Shown one piece after another: positions 17,415 through 26,088 of a stretch of DNA of 64,000 nucleotides. The stretch is taken from contig NZ_JABMKX010000005.1 in the NCBI RefSeq assembly GCF_013204885.1, forward strand, positions 186,001 through 250,000, read 5' to 3'. The translations under genes and the position numbers were made by a program. Within the stretch, counting starts at the first letter, position 1. Every line of letters starts with the position of its first letter. Source of the stretch: Paenibacillus tritici. Lineage in GTDB: Bacteria; Bacillota; Bacilli; Paenibacillales; Paenibacillaceae. The notes under the pieces are model-generated. The model worked only from the letters and a program-made list of their open reading frames with translations. It did no database searches and was not told the DNA's origin.

Positions 17415-18617
17415 TTACTGGATTTCATCCTCCAGCTTGCGTCCGCCGATCCATACGCCGCGCAGATTAAGGTCATTGTCCAGCTGCAGGATATCACCGC
17501 GTTTGCCAGTCTCAAGTGACCCGATAGAACGCTGCATACCAAGCGACAACGCTGGATTATAGCTGGCCGCCAATGAGGCCTCCAGCAGGCTGAGGCCGAT
17601 CTCCTGAACCAGGTAACGGAAGCCCCTTATCATCGTCAGTGTGCTGCCGGCCAGAGCCTCGGGATGCTCTTTCAGCGTAGCTATGCCGTCCTTGACAATG
17701 ACAGGCAGATCGCCGATGGCGTATTCTCCGTCACGAAGTCCGGTCGCTGACATGGCGTCTGTGATCAGCAGCAGATTGTTGTTGTTCTTGAGCCGGGTGA
17801 TAATACTGATGGCTGCCGGATGAACATGGATGCCGTCGGCAATCACCTCGGCGCGAATCCGGGGATCGAACAGGACTGCACCGGCGGCTCCAGGCTTGCG
17901 GTGATGCAGCGGCGTCATGGCGTTGAACATGTGAACCGCCTGATTCAGCCCGGCATCTGCCGCAGCAATGACCTGCTCGAATGAGGCATCCGTGTGACCA
18001 AGAGCTGCCGTAATGCCATGCTGGCGCAGCCACTGGATGGCCTCAAGGGCTACTTCACGCTCGGGGGCCAGCGTAACCTGGCGGATCATTCCCGGATACC
18101 GGGCTTCCCACTCCTCCAGCCACGTCAGGTTAGCCGGAACAATATGCTCGGGATTCTGCGCGCCAGGCCATCTTACGCTGATGAACGGTCCCTCCAGATG
18201 CACGCCTACCAGCCTTGCATAAGGCATACCGCCTTCTCGGGCACGGTAAGCATTCACCTCAGACAGTACTTGATCAATCTCCGCCTTGGCAGCCGTCATT
18301 GTCGTAGCCAGCATAGAGGTAGTCCCGTGTGAAGCGTGGAACTGTGTGATCGTATCAAGAGCGGCTTCATCACTGTACATGAAGTCGTGGCCGGCCCCGC
18401 CATGTACGTGCACATCAACGAATCCGGGAATCAGCAGACCTTCCGGCTCCTGGGTGGCCGTCCGCCAGCCTGCATAAGCTATGGGCAGCCAAGCCGCTTC
18501 CCCGGCGTATTGGATCAAGCCTTCCGATACGGCAAGTACGCCCTTCTCAATCACTCCGGCAGGAGTGAGCACTTTGCCGTAGAACAGTTCCCCGGCAGTA
18601 TGGTTTATTTCAGCCAT
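17415..18617 (-). CDS. nagA: N-acetylglucosamine-6-phosphate deacetylase
   Basis: A 400-residue amidohydrolase, normal length for NagA. Metal and substrate residues are visible in LIPGFVDVHVHGGAGHDFMYSD, in VHLEGPFIS, in ALGHTDASFEQ, in HMFNAMTPLHHRKPG and in LLITDAMSATG. It converts GlcNAc-6-P to GlcN-6-P and acetate in the cytoplasm. Its start overlaps the end of nagB by 13 bp, so it is the last gene of an rpiR-nagB-nagA operon. It would feed amino sugars from chitin or cell-wall recycling into glycolysis and links functionally to the GH18 chitinase at 60.4 kb. Confidence 0.95.
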   Translation of the reverse strand: MAEINHTAGELFYGKVLTPAGVIEKGVLAVSEGLIQYAGEAAWLPIAYAGWRTATQEPEGLLIPGFVDVHVHGGAGHDFMYSDEAALDTITQFHASHGTTSMLATTMTAAKAEIDQVLSEVNAYRAREGGMPYARLVGVHLEGPFISVRWPGAQNPEHIVPANLTWLEEWEARYPGMIRQVTLAPEREVALEAIQWLRQHGITAALGHTDASFEQVIAAADAGLNQAVHMFNAMTPLHHRKPGAAGAVLFDPRIRAEVIADGIHVHPAAISIITRLKNNNNLLLITDAMSATGLRDGEYAIGDLPVIVKDGIATLKEHPEALAGSTLTMIRGFRYLVQEIGLSLLEASLAASYNPALSLGMQRSIGSLETGKRGDILQLDNDLNLRGVWIGGRKLEDEIQ

Positions 18618-19333
18618 TTTGCCGCTCCTTCATCTAGCAGGACCACTACATTTGGATGGCTCTGCAGCAGCGAGGCGGGGCACTGGGTCGTGATTGGACC
18701 CTCCAGCGCATTTTTGACCGCTTCCGCCTTCTCTTCGCCGCGCACCAGCAGCACAATCTGCTTCGCTTTGAGAATGCCGCCGATGCCCATCGTTACCGCC
18801 TGCCGCGGAACATCCTCGACACGGTCGAAGAAGCGGGCGTTGGCTTCCAGCGTCTCTTCCAGCAGGTCTACCACATGTGTCCCGCTGCTGAGGCTGGCAT
18901 CCGGCTCATTGAAGCCGATATGGCCGTTGCTGCCAATCCCCAGGATCTGCAGATCTACCGGGCCGTTATCTTCAAGCAGCTTATCATACGCAAGGCATTC
19001 GGCATCCAGATCCGGGGCATTCCCGTTCGGGACATGGGTACGGGCCGGGTCAATATCAATGTGATTGAACAGATGCTCATTCATGAAGCTGCGGTAGCTC
19101 TGCGGATGATCCACAGGCAGGCCGACATATTCATCCAGATTGTAGGATGAGGCTTTGGCGAAGCTGACGATGCCCTTGCGGTGCATCTCCACAAGCTTCT
19201 CGTATACACCTACCGGAGAGCTTCCGGTAGCCAGACCCAGAACCGCTCTGGGATTACTTTGCAGCAGGCTGGCAATAAGGTTAGCTCCTGTGGCTGCAAA
19301 ATCATGTTCATGCTGAAATTTCAAAATATTCAT
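18605..19333 (-). CDS. nagB: Glucosamine-6-phosphate deaminase
   Basis: A 242-residue enzyme of the usual NagB length. It shows AVLGLATGSSPVGVYEKLVEMH near the N-terminus, YNLDEYVGL, the catalytic region LGIGSNGHIGFNEPDASLSSGTHVV and AVTMGIGGILKAKQIVLLVRGEEKA. It converts GlcN-6-P to fructose-6-P and ammonia. The start codon overlaps the stop of the upstream regulator by one base (TAATG), which indicates translational coupling. Confidence 0.95.
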   Translation of the reverse strand: MNILKFQHEHDFAATGANLIASLLQSNPRAVLGLATGSSPVGVYEKLVEMHRKGIVSFAKASSYNLDEYVGLPVDHPQSYRSFMNEHLFNHIDIDPARTHVPNGNAPDLDAECLAYDKLLEDNGPVDLQILGIGSNGHIGFNEPDASLSSGTHVVDLLEETLEANARFFDRVEDVPRQAVTMGIGGILKAKQIVLLVRGEEKAEAVKNALEGPITTQCPASLLQSHPNVVVLLDEGAAKWLK

Positions 19334-20211
19334 TAAGATTGGCCTCCCCGTTTATGACGGTAATGTTGGACGTTCAGATAAGATTGCTCCAGCTTGGGGA
19401 TGAAATCTCCAAACCGGGTACTGACCATGCCGGTGAACAAAATATCAATAATATGCAGCTGTGCGATCCGTGAAGCCATATCGCCGCGCCGCATGCCCTG
19501 CTCCAGAGAGGAGGAGAACAGCGGAATATCGGCCAGTGTGGCCAGTGTGCTGCTTCCGTACGAGGTTAACGACACTGTGGAAGCACCGCTTGCGGCAGCA
19601 CAGGTTAAGGCATCTACTGTCTCCGGAGTCTCCCCTGAATAAGACACAGCGAAGGCCACATCGCCGGAAGAGAGCGAAGAAGCGGAAGTAATCTGCATAT
19701 GGGAATCGGCAAAAGCGGTGCAGTTCACGCCGATGCGGATCAGCTTCTGATAGAAATCCTGGGCCACGATGGAGGAGGTCGCCATCCCGTACAGATCGAC
19801 CCGCCGCGCCCGGCACAGCAGATCAATAACGTCCTGCAGCCGTCCGAGATCCAGCAGCGAGGTGGTGTCCCGTATCGAGGCGAGATGATTGGCCTGCATC
19901 GCCTCTACGATGAATTGAAGCGGGTTACCGGCCACAATGTCCTGATAGGAGGAGCTGCCATCCTGCGGTGAGCCGTCGCTATGCGCAAGCTCCGCCGCCA
20001 GCTTGACCTTGAAGTCGGGATAACCTTTGAAGTGCAGCGATTTACAGAACCGCGTAATCGTTGCCGTGCTGATGCCGCATTCCTCCGCCAGCTCCGTGAT
20101 GCCCATATGGACAATTTCTCCAGGCGAAGCCAGGATACGTTCTGCCAGCTTGCGTTCCATTTGCGACAGCTTGGGCTTGCCATGCTCCAGGGCATGCAGA
20201 ATGGGAGACAA
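19333..20211 (-). CDS. MurR/RpiR family transcriptional regulator of the nag operon
   Basis: A 292-residue regulator. It has an N-terminal RpiR-type helix-turn-helix (LAEECGISTATITRFCKSLHFKGYPDFKVKLA) and a C-terminal SIS sugar-phosphate binding domain (VDLYGMATSSIVAQDFYQKLIRIG, FAVSYSGETPETVD). The start is TTG at 20211, with AAGGTGAG upstream. It is the first gene of the operon with nagB and nagA and presumably senses an amino-sugar phosphate. Two candidate operators lie upstream (20307-20354). Confidence 0.88.
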   Translation of the reverse strand: MSPILHALEHGKPKLSQMERKLAERILASPGEIVHMGITELAEECGISTATITRFCKSLHFKGYPDFKVKLAAELAHSDGSPQDGSSSYQDIVAGNPLQFIVEAMQANHLASIRDTTSLLDLGRLQDVIDLLCRARRVDLYGMATSSIVAQDFYQKLIRIGVNCTAFADSHMQITSASSLSSGDVAFAVSYSGETPETVDALTCAAASGASTVSLTSYGSSTLATLADIPLFSSSLEQGMRRGDMASRIAQLHIIDILFTGMVSTRFGDFIPKLEQSYLNVQHYRHKRGGQS

Positions 20212-20306
20212 GCACTCACCTTCTTTTCTATAGATTCATGTAGCTTTCTCTAATTTTTCTGTATTTATTGAATGGGCCTGCATAGCTGGGGGCGAGAGGA
20301 TGTTTG

Positions 20307-20354
20307 TGAAATTATTTTACATAATATAATTAATAAAAAAGAAAATTATTTTCA
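20307..20354 (-). promoter_or_regulatory. Candidate RpiR operator pair upstream of the nag operon
   Basis: TGAAATTATTTTAC (20307-20320) and GAAAATTATTTTCAT (20341-20354) are similar AT-rich inverted repeats 34 bp apart in a very AT-rich stretch, 100-140 bp before the TTG start. GAAA-N5-TTTC type sites are common for RpiR regulators. Assignment to this gene is inferred from position. Confidence 0.45.
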
Positions 20355-21240
20355 TAACTAGAATAAAACAAATTGCAGAAGGTTGCAATAGGAAGTTTGA
20401 TTAAAGGGTGTATGGAGGGTCTTGGAGGGGAGTTGGGGCGGAAGAGGGAGGGTTGGAGAGCAGCGTTGAAGCCGCTGTGGAGGAGTGGGGACGGGGCTAG
20501 CGGGAGCGCTGTTGAGGAAGGGTGTATGCGGATCAGCGTTGGAGCTGCTGTGGAGCCAGGCAGAACAGGTAAGCTGAATCTTGCAGGGCGGGGTCCCATC
20601 AAGGTGCTGTTCGGCCACACGCCGAAGGCAGGAAAGGATGAATGCCTTACAGGTTCCTCTTTTGTCGACAACCTTATCCACCACGGCTGCTGTGGAGCAA
20701 GGTGGCGGGCCTGCTGGAGCACTGTTGCGGAAGAGTGCGGGTGGGCATAGCGGGAGAGCTGTTGAGGAAGAGTGTATACGGATCAGCGTTGAAGCTGCTG
20801 TTGCAGAAGAGTAGTTGGATTTTTGTCATTTAATTAGTTCATTTTCTGCGCTCTGTAGAAATTAATTGGATTTGTGCTACTTAATTCTGACTATATCCCC
20901 CATATTAGCTGGTATGACAAAAATTAAGTGATGTTTTTCCAACTGCTTCCTTTCGTGCCGGATTTCTTTCATTATTAGATGACGTTTATCCACTTGTTAA
21001 TCCTTCTGATCAGAGCATGTTAGTTAAAAAACAGTTGCAGAGATAGTAGCGAGGAAAGGTGCGGTGGTATGTAGACGGCAAAGGGGAGAGGGATTGCAGA
21101 GGAATAACAGAGAGCGGAGGAAGGGTGGGAGGCAGAGCAGGGAAGGTAGGTGCTAGGGAGGGAATGTGGTGCTGAGGAGGCAATGGAGCTGCCAGTAATA
21201 TAAGAAGCTGCAACCTGCGCGTTGAGCTTACCCGCACAGG
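20355..21240. other. Gene-poor spacer with degenerate purine-rich repeats
   Basis: About 0.9 kb without a supportable gene. From 20400 to 20815 it holds degenerate repeats built from GTTGAGGAAGGGTGTATGCG, GATCAGCGTTGGAGCTGCTG and similar pieces (for example 20511-20553 and 20760-20802). Open frames here (such as 20373-20750) give compositionally biased Gly/Arg peptides with no family signature. From 21050 to 21185 it is again purine-rich and simple. The AT-rich middle (20815-20993) holds a separate repeat family. Confidence 0.6.
20815..20993. repeat. Four copies of a 21-22 bp motif, two direct and two inverted, at 51-bp spacing
   Basis: TTGGATTTTTGTCATTTAAT at 20815 and TTGGATTTGTGCTACTTAAT at 20866 lie in the plus orientation exactly 51 bp apart. 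The reverse-oriented copies are AATTAAGTGATGTTTTTCCA at 20922 and TATTAGATGACGTTTATCCA at 20973, also exactly 51 bp apart. The two pairs face each other. Confidence 0.75.
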
Positions 21241-21264
21241 TTGCAGCTGTTACAATGGATGTGT

Positions 21265-23082
21265 TTATTTGGTGATCCGGCTTGCGGTCCGTGTTCTGCT
21301 GGCTGTACGTCTGCCGCGCAGCAGCTCCCAAAGGATGAAGACGAGAATCAGCAGCTGTGGAACCGTGGTCTCCCAGGTCGGATACATGCCGAGCCAGCCG
21401 ATGGAAGGCAGGCTGCTCCCGGTATGTGCCGGCAGCTTGCCGGCGATCTGCAGCGCGTGGATGCTCTCGCCGAGGAAGCGGAACACCAGATAGTAGATCA
21501 GCACCGTTGCGGTGCGGAAGAAGGCGGCAACCGGCAATCGGGCACTGAGTGCAATCATGGCATAGCCCAGAATGATCAGGACTACCAGCGCGCCGCCTAT
21601 CCCGAGCAGCAATTGGGAGGTAGCGATGGCCGGTGCCATACCTGCGTAGAAAATAGTGGTTTCCGCTCCTTCGCGCAGGATGGCAAGCGCAGCGATGAAG
21701 AACAGGTACCATAGATTGCCTTTGGCCAGGGCGCCCTGCATCTGGCGGTCCACATATTTATTCCATGCAGCCGCACTGGATTTGCTGTGCAGCCAGCGGC
21801 CGACGGTGAGCATCATGACCACGGCGACCAGTCCGGTGATGCCTTCAATCAGCTCACGTGCTCCGCCGGAGGCGGCCTGCGAGAGGGTATAAGTTAACAA
21901 TACAGCGAGACCGATGCTTCCGGCCAGTCCTGCGGCTGCACCGGACCAGACCCAGCGGCGGGCAGCCGGTTCAGCTTCCCGGCGCAAATAGGCAAGGAGA
22001 GCGGCGAGGACAAGAATCGCCTCCAGCCCCTCACGCAGCAGAATCAATGCCGCATCCCATGCGGTATACGTCCGTTCCCCCGACAGCGGCGTGAGCTCAG
22101 CGAGCATCGTATCCATGAGCTTTAGTGCCTCGGCCAGCTTCGGAGGGCTGGAGAGCAGATAGCCGGAAGCGGCGGTGCTCTCATTCTCAATACTGGCATA
22201 GACCTTGGGGGAGGCAAGCTGCACTTTTCCTTCTGCCGAAGGCCAGGCCGTGATGAACTGCTCCATCACGGCTGCGGCTGCTGCGCTGTCACCGGCTTTG
22301 GCAGCGGCTGCGGCTTTTTTCAGGTAGCTGACCAGTCCCTGAATGGAAGCCGGCTCTGCTGGCGTTCCCCCGGTATCGACAGCCCGGCCTTCACTGTAGT
22401 CGGACAGCAGCGTAACCAGCGCCCCGGATTCCGCCAGCGCGGCCTCCCCGCGGACCGGCTCCGCCTGCAGCGCAATGCGCAGCAGGCTCATCTTCGTCTC
22501 CAGCAAGCCGTAGACGGCGGGATTGTCCGCCCGGATGCCGCGTTCCGCCGGCGTCCAGCCGTTCACGACGGCGCGGTAGGCTTCCGCCGCCGCCGCCCAG
22601 TCGGCGCTGCGCGCCGCATCCCGCGTGCGCTGCGCCGCGGGCAGCAGCTTCGCCGCCGCTGCGCGTCCGGCGGCGCCCGTGTCACCGCCGCCCTCGCCTG
22701 CGGCGGCGGTGACATAGGCGTCCACGCTCCGGGCGAGCGTGGACAATGCGGACTTGGCGGGTGCGCCACCGCCGTCCGCCAGGGCCTCTGCCGCGGCTGC
22801 CAGCGCGGCGTCCACCTCTGCTGCCGGACCGGCGAGTGCCGGGTCCGGCGTGCCTTCATTCGCGCTGCGCCACAGCGCCGCGAATGATTCAACATCGGCC
22901 GCCGCCGTATCCCAGCGGCTCTGGCCGGCCTCGACCAGCGCGCTGCCTACAGGCGGCAGCAGCTCATCCAGCGGCGCGCCTGATGCAGAAGCCGGCGCGC
23001 CGGGCAGCAGCAGAAGCAGGCAGAGCAGCAGCAGTGCTGCTCTGATCTGCCGCCATGGATTGATTCTAAACCTTGTGGTCAT
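21265..23082 (-). CDS. efeU: FTR1-family iron permease
   Basis: A 605-residue protein with a signal peptide (hydrophobic stretch then APASAS), about 300 extracellular residues rich in Ala, and a C-terminal membrane domain of about seven segments. Two REXXE iron-translocation motifs are present: REGLE in ILLREGLEAILVLAALLAYL and REGAE in AILREGAETTIFYAGM. Family members import ferric iron delivered by the partner lipoprotein. ATG 23082 is preferred because AAGGGA lies nine bases upstream; a TTG at 23100 is in frame. It follows efeO and efeB on the same strand, though separated by about 330 bp. Confidence 0.9.
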   Translation of the reverse strand: MTTRFRINPWRQIRAALLLLCLLLLLPGAPASASGAPLDELLPPVGSALVEAGQSRWDTAAADVESFAALWRSANEGTPDPALAGPAAEVDAALAAAAEALADGGGAPAKSALSTLARSVDAYVTAAAGEGGGDTGAAGRAAAAKLLPAAQRTRDAARSADWAAAAEAYRAVVNGWTPAERGIRADNPAVYGLLETKMSLLRIALQAEPVRGEAALAESGALVTLLSDYSEGRAVDTGGTPAEPASIQGLVSYLKKAAAAAKAGDSAAAAAVMEQFITAWPSAEGKVQLASPKVYASIENESTAASGYLLSSPPKLAEALKLMDTMLAELTPLSGERTYTAWDAALILLREGLEAILVLAALLAYLRREAEPAARRWVWSGAAAGLAGSIGLAVLLTYTLSQAASGGARELIEGITGLVAVVMMLTVGRWLHSKSSAAAWNKYVDRQMQGALAKGNLWYLFFIAALAILREGAETTIFYAGMAPAIATSQLLLGIGGALVVLIILGYAMIALSARLPVAAFFRTATVLIYYLVFRFLGESIHALQIAGKLPAHTGSSLPSIGWLGMYPTWETTVPQLLILVFILWELLRGRRTASRTRTASRITK

Positions 23083-23414
23083 CGGGATCATTCCCTTCAA
23101 GAATAAACATACTCTTATCCATCCTCTGCATAGGTAGAACGTAGGAATCAGCAGCAGCTCTTGCGGGTGAGCCTCAGGCGGTTGCTTCGGCTCCTGCCGT
23201 TCCCATTTCCCCTCCGCTTCTTATTGCTCATAACAACCTCAGCCGCACTAATGTACTACTATTTAGCTGGTTAGCTGGAAAACATCTGCCGTTATCCATC
23301 ACTCCAGCACCAGCTCGACACAGCTTTGGATTCCACAACATTCGTCTTTGTTGTTGCGGGCCACGCTCTATGTTCAATTAGTCATGCAGCTTCCGCACAG
23401 CGCTCCGTCTGCCG
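23083..23414. other. Spacer between efeB and efeU
   Basis: A 332-bp stretch without a supportable gene. I see no clear terminator, promoter or known RNA element in it. Its length is unusual inside an otherwise tight efe operon, so efeU may have its own promoter or this may be a decayed gene remnant. Confidence 0.4.
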
Positions 23415-24755
23415 TCAACCCAGCAGCATCTCCCCGATATATCCGCCTTCCCGGACACCGGGGAAGCAGGCGAATACGGCGCTGCCGGTATGAACCATGT
23501 ATTCATTCAGCCGGTCATTCCGGGAGAGGCGCTGCTGAATGCTCACGAACTGCTTCATCAGGTCCTTCTGGAAGCTGATGAAGACCAGCCCGGCATCGAG
23601 CTGTCCGGTCTTGAGATCCATGCCGCTGGAATAGGAGTAGGAACGGCGCAGCATTTGGACCGAACCGTCCCCATGGGCGAGAGCTGAATGGGAATCCGGC
23701 GGGATAACCGGCCTGCCGCTGGCATCGGCTGCTTCCAGATTCAGCTTGGCGAATTCATCCCGCGCTCCAATCGGGGCGCCGCTCTGCCGGTGACGCCCGA
23801 AGGTTGCCTCCTGATCGCTCAGGGAAGAGCGGTCCCAGACCTCGATGCGAAAACGCACCCGGCGCAGCGCAAGATACGTGCCGCCGTTCATCCAGGCCGG
23901 GCCATCGGTGCTGCCGCTCCAGACGATCTTCCGCATCTCGGCGTCACTCGTGACATCCGGATTTCCTGTACCGTCCTTGAAGCCGAGCAGATTACGGGGC
24001 GTGCCGCCTGACGGGTCGGCGCTGCCGCTGCGCTGGAAGCCTTCCTGCGTCCATCGCAGTACGGCCGTTCCCCGGGCGATGCGGGCCAGATTGCGGATGG
24101 CATGGAAGGCCACCTGCAGATCATCGGCGCAGGCCTGCACACAGAGATCGCCGCCGCACCACTGCGGCTCCAGGCTGTCTCCCGTGAATGCCGGGAGATC
24201 GGTGAAGGAGACGGGCCGTTTACCGGCCAGTCCGAACCGTCCGTCAAACAATGCAGGCCCCGCCCCGAACGTAAGCGTGCATTTGGAAGGGGTAAGACCA
24301 TCGGCTTCACCGGTGTCGGTGGGCGGGAGATTGGGGTTGTCGTTCATGCTGCCGATCAGCGTGCCGGCAGTAAGGGCTGCGGCGGCGGTAGTCCAGGCCT
24401 CCAGCAGTTTTCGGACATCGCTGATCTTAGTGGTTGTCAGATCAAAGGAGGCGAAACAGAGGAAATTCTGCGCAGGTGTAATAATGCCTGCCTGATGAAT
24501 TCCGTAGAAAGGAATTGTATCCGCGGCCGCAGCCTGCACAGGGGCGATGGCGGGGACAGCCGGTCCTGACGCTTGGCGTGCCGCCAATATGCCGCCCACA
24601 CCGCTTCCGCCGAGCAGCAGGCCAAGGCCCGAGGCGCCGGTAAGCCGCAGCATATCGCGGCGGCTGAATTTTTTATCCAACAGGTTAGCATCGGTCTCAG
24701 GAAGTCCGCTCCCTGTCTCAGCGTCATTCCCGGCCTTCTTGTCCTTCTTATTCAT
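23415..24755 (-). CDS. efeB: Deferrochelatase / DyP-type peroxidase
   Basis: A 446-residue haem peroxidase of the DyP family. It has a twin-arginine signal near the N-terminus (KKFSRRDMLRLTGASGLGLLL), so it is exported folded. The DyP signature is visible as GFKDGTGNP near the middle, with DLCVQACADDLQVAFHAIRNL before it and FISFQKDLMKQFVSIQQRL near the C-terminus. In the Efe system it oxidises ferrous iron or extracts iron from haem. ATG 24755 is preferred because GGGAG lies about ten bases upstream; a GTG at 24762-24764 overlapping the efeO stop is the alternative. It is coupled to efeO. Confidence 0.9.
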   Translation of the reverse strand: MNKKDKKAGNDAETGSGLPETDANLLDKKFSRRDMLRLTGASGLGLLLGGSGVGGILAARQASGPAVPAIAPVQAAAADTIPFYGIHQAGIITPAQNFLCFASFDLTTTKISDVRKLLEAWTTAAAALTAGTLIGSMNDNPNLPPTDTGEADGLTPSKCTLTFGAGPALFDGRFGLAGKRPVSFTDLPAFTGDSLEPQWCGGDLCVQACADDLQVAFHAIRNLARIARGTAVLRWTQEGFQRSGSADPSGGTPRNLLGFKDGTGNPDVTSDAEMRKIVWSGSTDGPAWMNGGTYLALRRVRFRIEVWDRSSLSDQEATFGRHRQSGAPIGARDEFAKLNLEAADASGRPVIPPDSHSALAHGDGSVQMLRRSYSYSSGMDLKTGQLDAGLVFISFQKDLMKQFVSIQQRLSRNDRLNEYMVHTGSAVFACFPGVREGGYIGEMLLG

Positions 24756-24760
24756 ATAAG

Positions 24761-25669
24761 TCACACTCCCAGAATAGTTCCCATGTTGGATAGTGGCTCT
24801 GCCAGGGCGTCGAGATTCTGGCTTAACCGGCGGACCTCATCTGCTTGGAGTGTTTCGTAAGAGACATAGCCGTCACCCGATTTGAACGGAGCCAGCTCAT
24901 TCATCAAGGCCGTGAACCGTTCGCCGATGGTTTGCTCCAGGGCAGGATCTTTTTTGGCCAGCTCAGGCTTCAGCAGCTCATAGATCTTCTGGGCACCCTC
25001 CACATTAGCGACAAAATCATACAAATCCGTGTGGGAATAACGTTCCTCTTCCCCCGTTACCTTGGAGGAGGAGACTTCGTTCAGCAGCTCAACGGCTCCC
25101 GTAACGAGCAGGTTGGCATCAATCTCGGCGGTTTCAACCTTGGCGCGCAGCAGCTGCGCGTCCTTCAGCAGACGGTCCGCAACATCCTTCATACCATCCG
25201 TTGTCTTGTTCTGCCAGAGTGCCTGCTCGATCTTATGGAAGCCGCGCCACTGCGCTGCCTCCACATCATTCTCACGGGCATCAATATTCGGGTCCAGATC
25301 CCCGAGCGCTTCGGCGATAGGTTCGATCCGTTCATAGTACATACGGGCCGGAGCATACAGCGCCTTGGCCTCTTCCAGCTTGCCTGCCTTGACGGCATCC
25401 GTGAAGCCTTCGGTCTGCTTGACGAACTCGTCGCATTGCTCTATGACATATTTCCGGTATTCGTCAATGGCAGTAGTGAAATCCGCCGCCGTAGTTGAAG
25501 CTGCAGTTACTGCGGGGGAAGGGGTTGCCCCGCCGCCAGTCTGTGCTGCAGCATTATTCCCGGAGTTATTGCTGTTCTTGCCATTATTACTGTTATCATT
25601 GCTCGCACATCCGGCAAACAAGAGCGAAGCTGCAAGCAAACCCGCAGGCACTGCATAACCTATCTTCAT
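24761..25669 (-). CDS. efeO: EfeO-type iron-binding lipoprotein (imelysin/M75 family)
   Basis: A 302-residue lipoprotein. The signal peptide ends in a lipobox (SLLFAGCASND), followed by an Asn-rich spacer. The imelysin-like domain covers the rest, with YVIEQCDEFVKQTEGFTDAV, LYAPARMYYERIEPIAEALGDLDPNID and WRGFHKIEQALW; the conserved HxxE-type metal site is HKIE. It collects iron at the cell surface for EfeU. ATG 25669 is chosen for its AAAAGGAG about 12 bases upstream. It is the first gene of the locus, directly behind two Fur boxes. Confidence 0.9.
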   Translation of the reverse strand: MKIGYAVPAGLLAASLLFAGCASNDNSNNGKNSNNSGNNAAAQTGGGATPSPAVTAASTTAADFTTAIDEYRKYVIEQCDEFVKQTEGFTDAVKAGKLEEAKALYAPARMYYERIEPIAEALGDLDPNIDARENDVEAAQWRGFHKIEQALWQNKTTDGMKDVADRLLKDAQLLRAKVETAEIDANLLVTGAVELLNEVSSSKVTGEEERYSHTDLYDFVANVEGAQKIYELLKPELAKKDPALEQTIGERFTALMNELAPFKSGDGYVSYETLQADEVRRLSQNLDALAEPLSNMGTILGV

Positions 25670-25698
25670 TCGGCTGGACACTCCTTTTGTTGTGAAAC

Positions 25699-25773
25699 TG
25701 ATAATCATTATCAATAATGGACTTATCATAATTCTCCGTATCTAACCTGTCAATATAAATGTGATAATTATCA
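25699..25773 (-). promoter_or_regulatory. Two Fur boxes upstream of efeO
   Basis: TGATAATCATTATCA at 25699-25713 and TGATAATTATCA at 25762-25773 both match the Fur consensus built from TGATAAT inverted repeats. They lie 30-105 bp before the efeO start and predict iron repression of the efe locus. Confidence 0.85.
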
Positions 25774-26088
25774 TACTCCTACGATTGCGCACCCATAGAA
25801 CAACGCAAAAACGCCTCCCGACAGGCGGAAGACGTAGTCCGTACAACATTCCTCCCGGATAGCCGGGGACCCACGAACCGGAATTGTAATATATGCAACA
25901 TTATGCCTGTCCAGGCGGAGGGGATCTTATGGAATTCACGTTACTACCGGGCGAGTGTCCAAGCCAACACAGCAATCCCCGGCAACTCCTGAAATGTTCC
26001 TTTGCTTTTACATAATTCATTGTCTCAAAAGCTTCGATTCGTTCAACCGCATAATTGACTTCCCTTAGCTCGAACGGCTCATCCCACT
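25774..26088 (-). other. 3' region of the LacI gene with terminator hairpin
   Basis: A 315-bp spacer with no supportable gene. On the minus strand CGCCT/AGGCG arms (25812-25827) are followed by five T (25807-25811), a Rho-independent terminator for the LacI-type gene whose stop is 260 bp earlier. The stretch before it (25850-25960) contains GC-rich complementary pieces. I could not match them to a known RNA family. Confidence 0.55.

Noticed and set aside
20373..20750. Plus-strand gene of 125 residues
   Set aside because: It is made of degenerate purine-rich repeats with biased composition, no ribosome binding site and no family features.
25840..25960. Riboswitch (c-di-AMP ydaO-like) between efeO and the LacI gene
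   Set aside because: GGGGACCCACGAA recalls parts of that family, but the conserved downstream blocks are missing. Only the terminator was kept.
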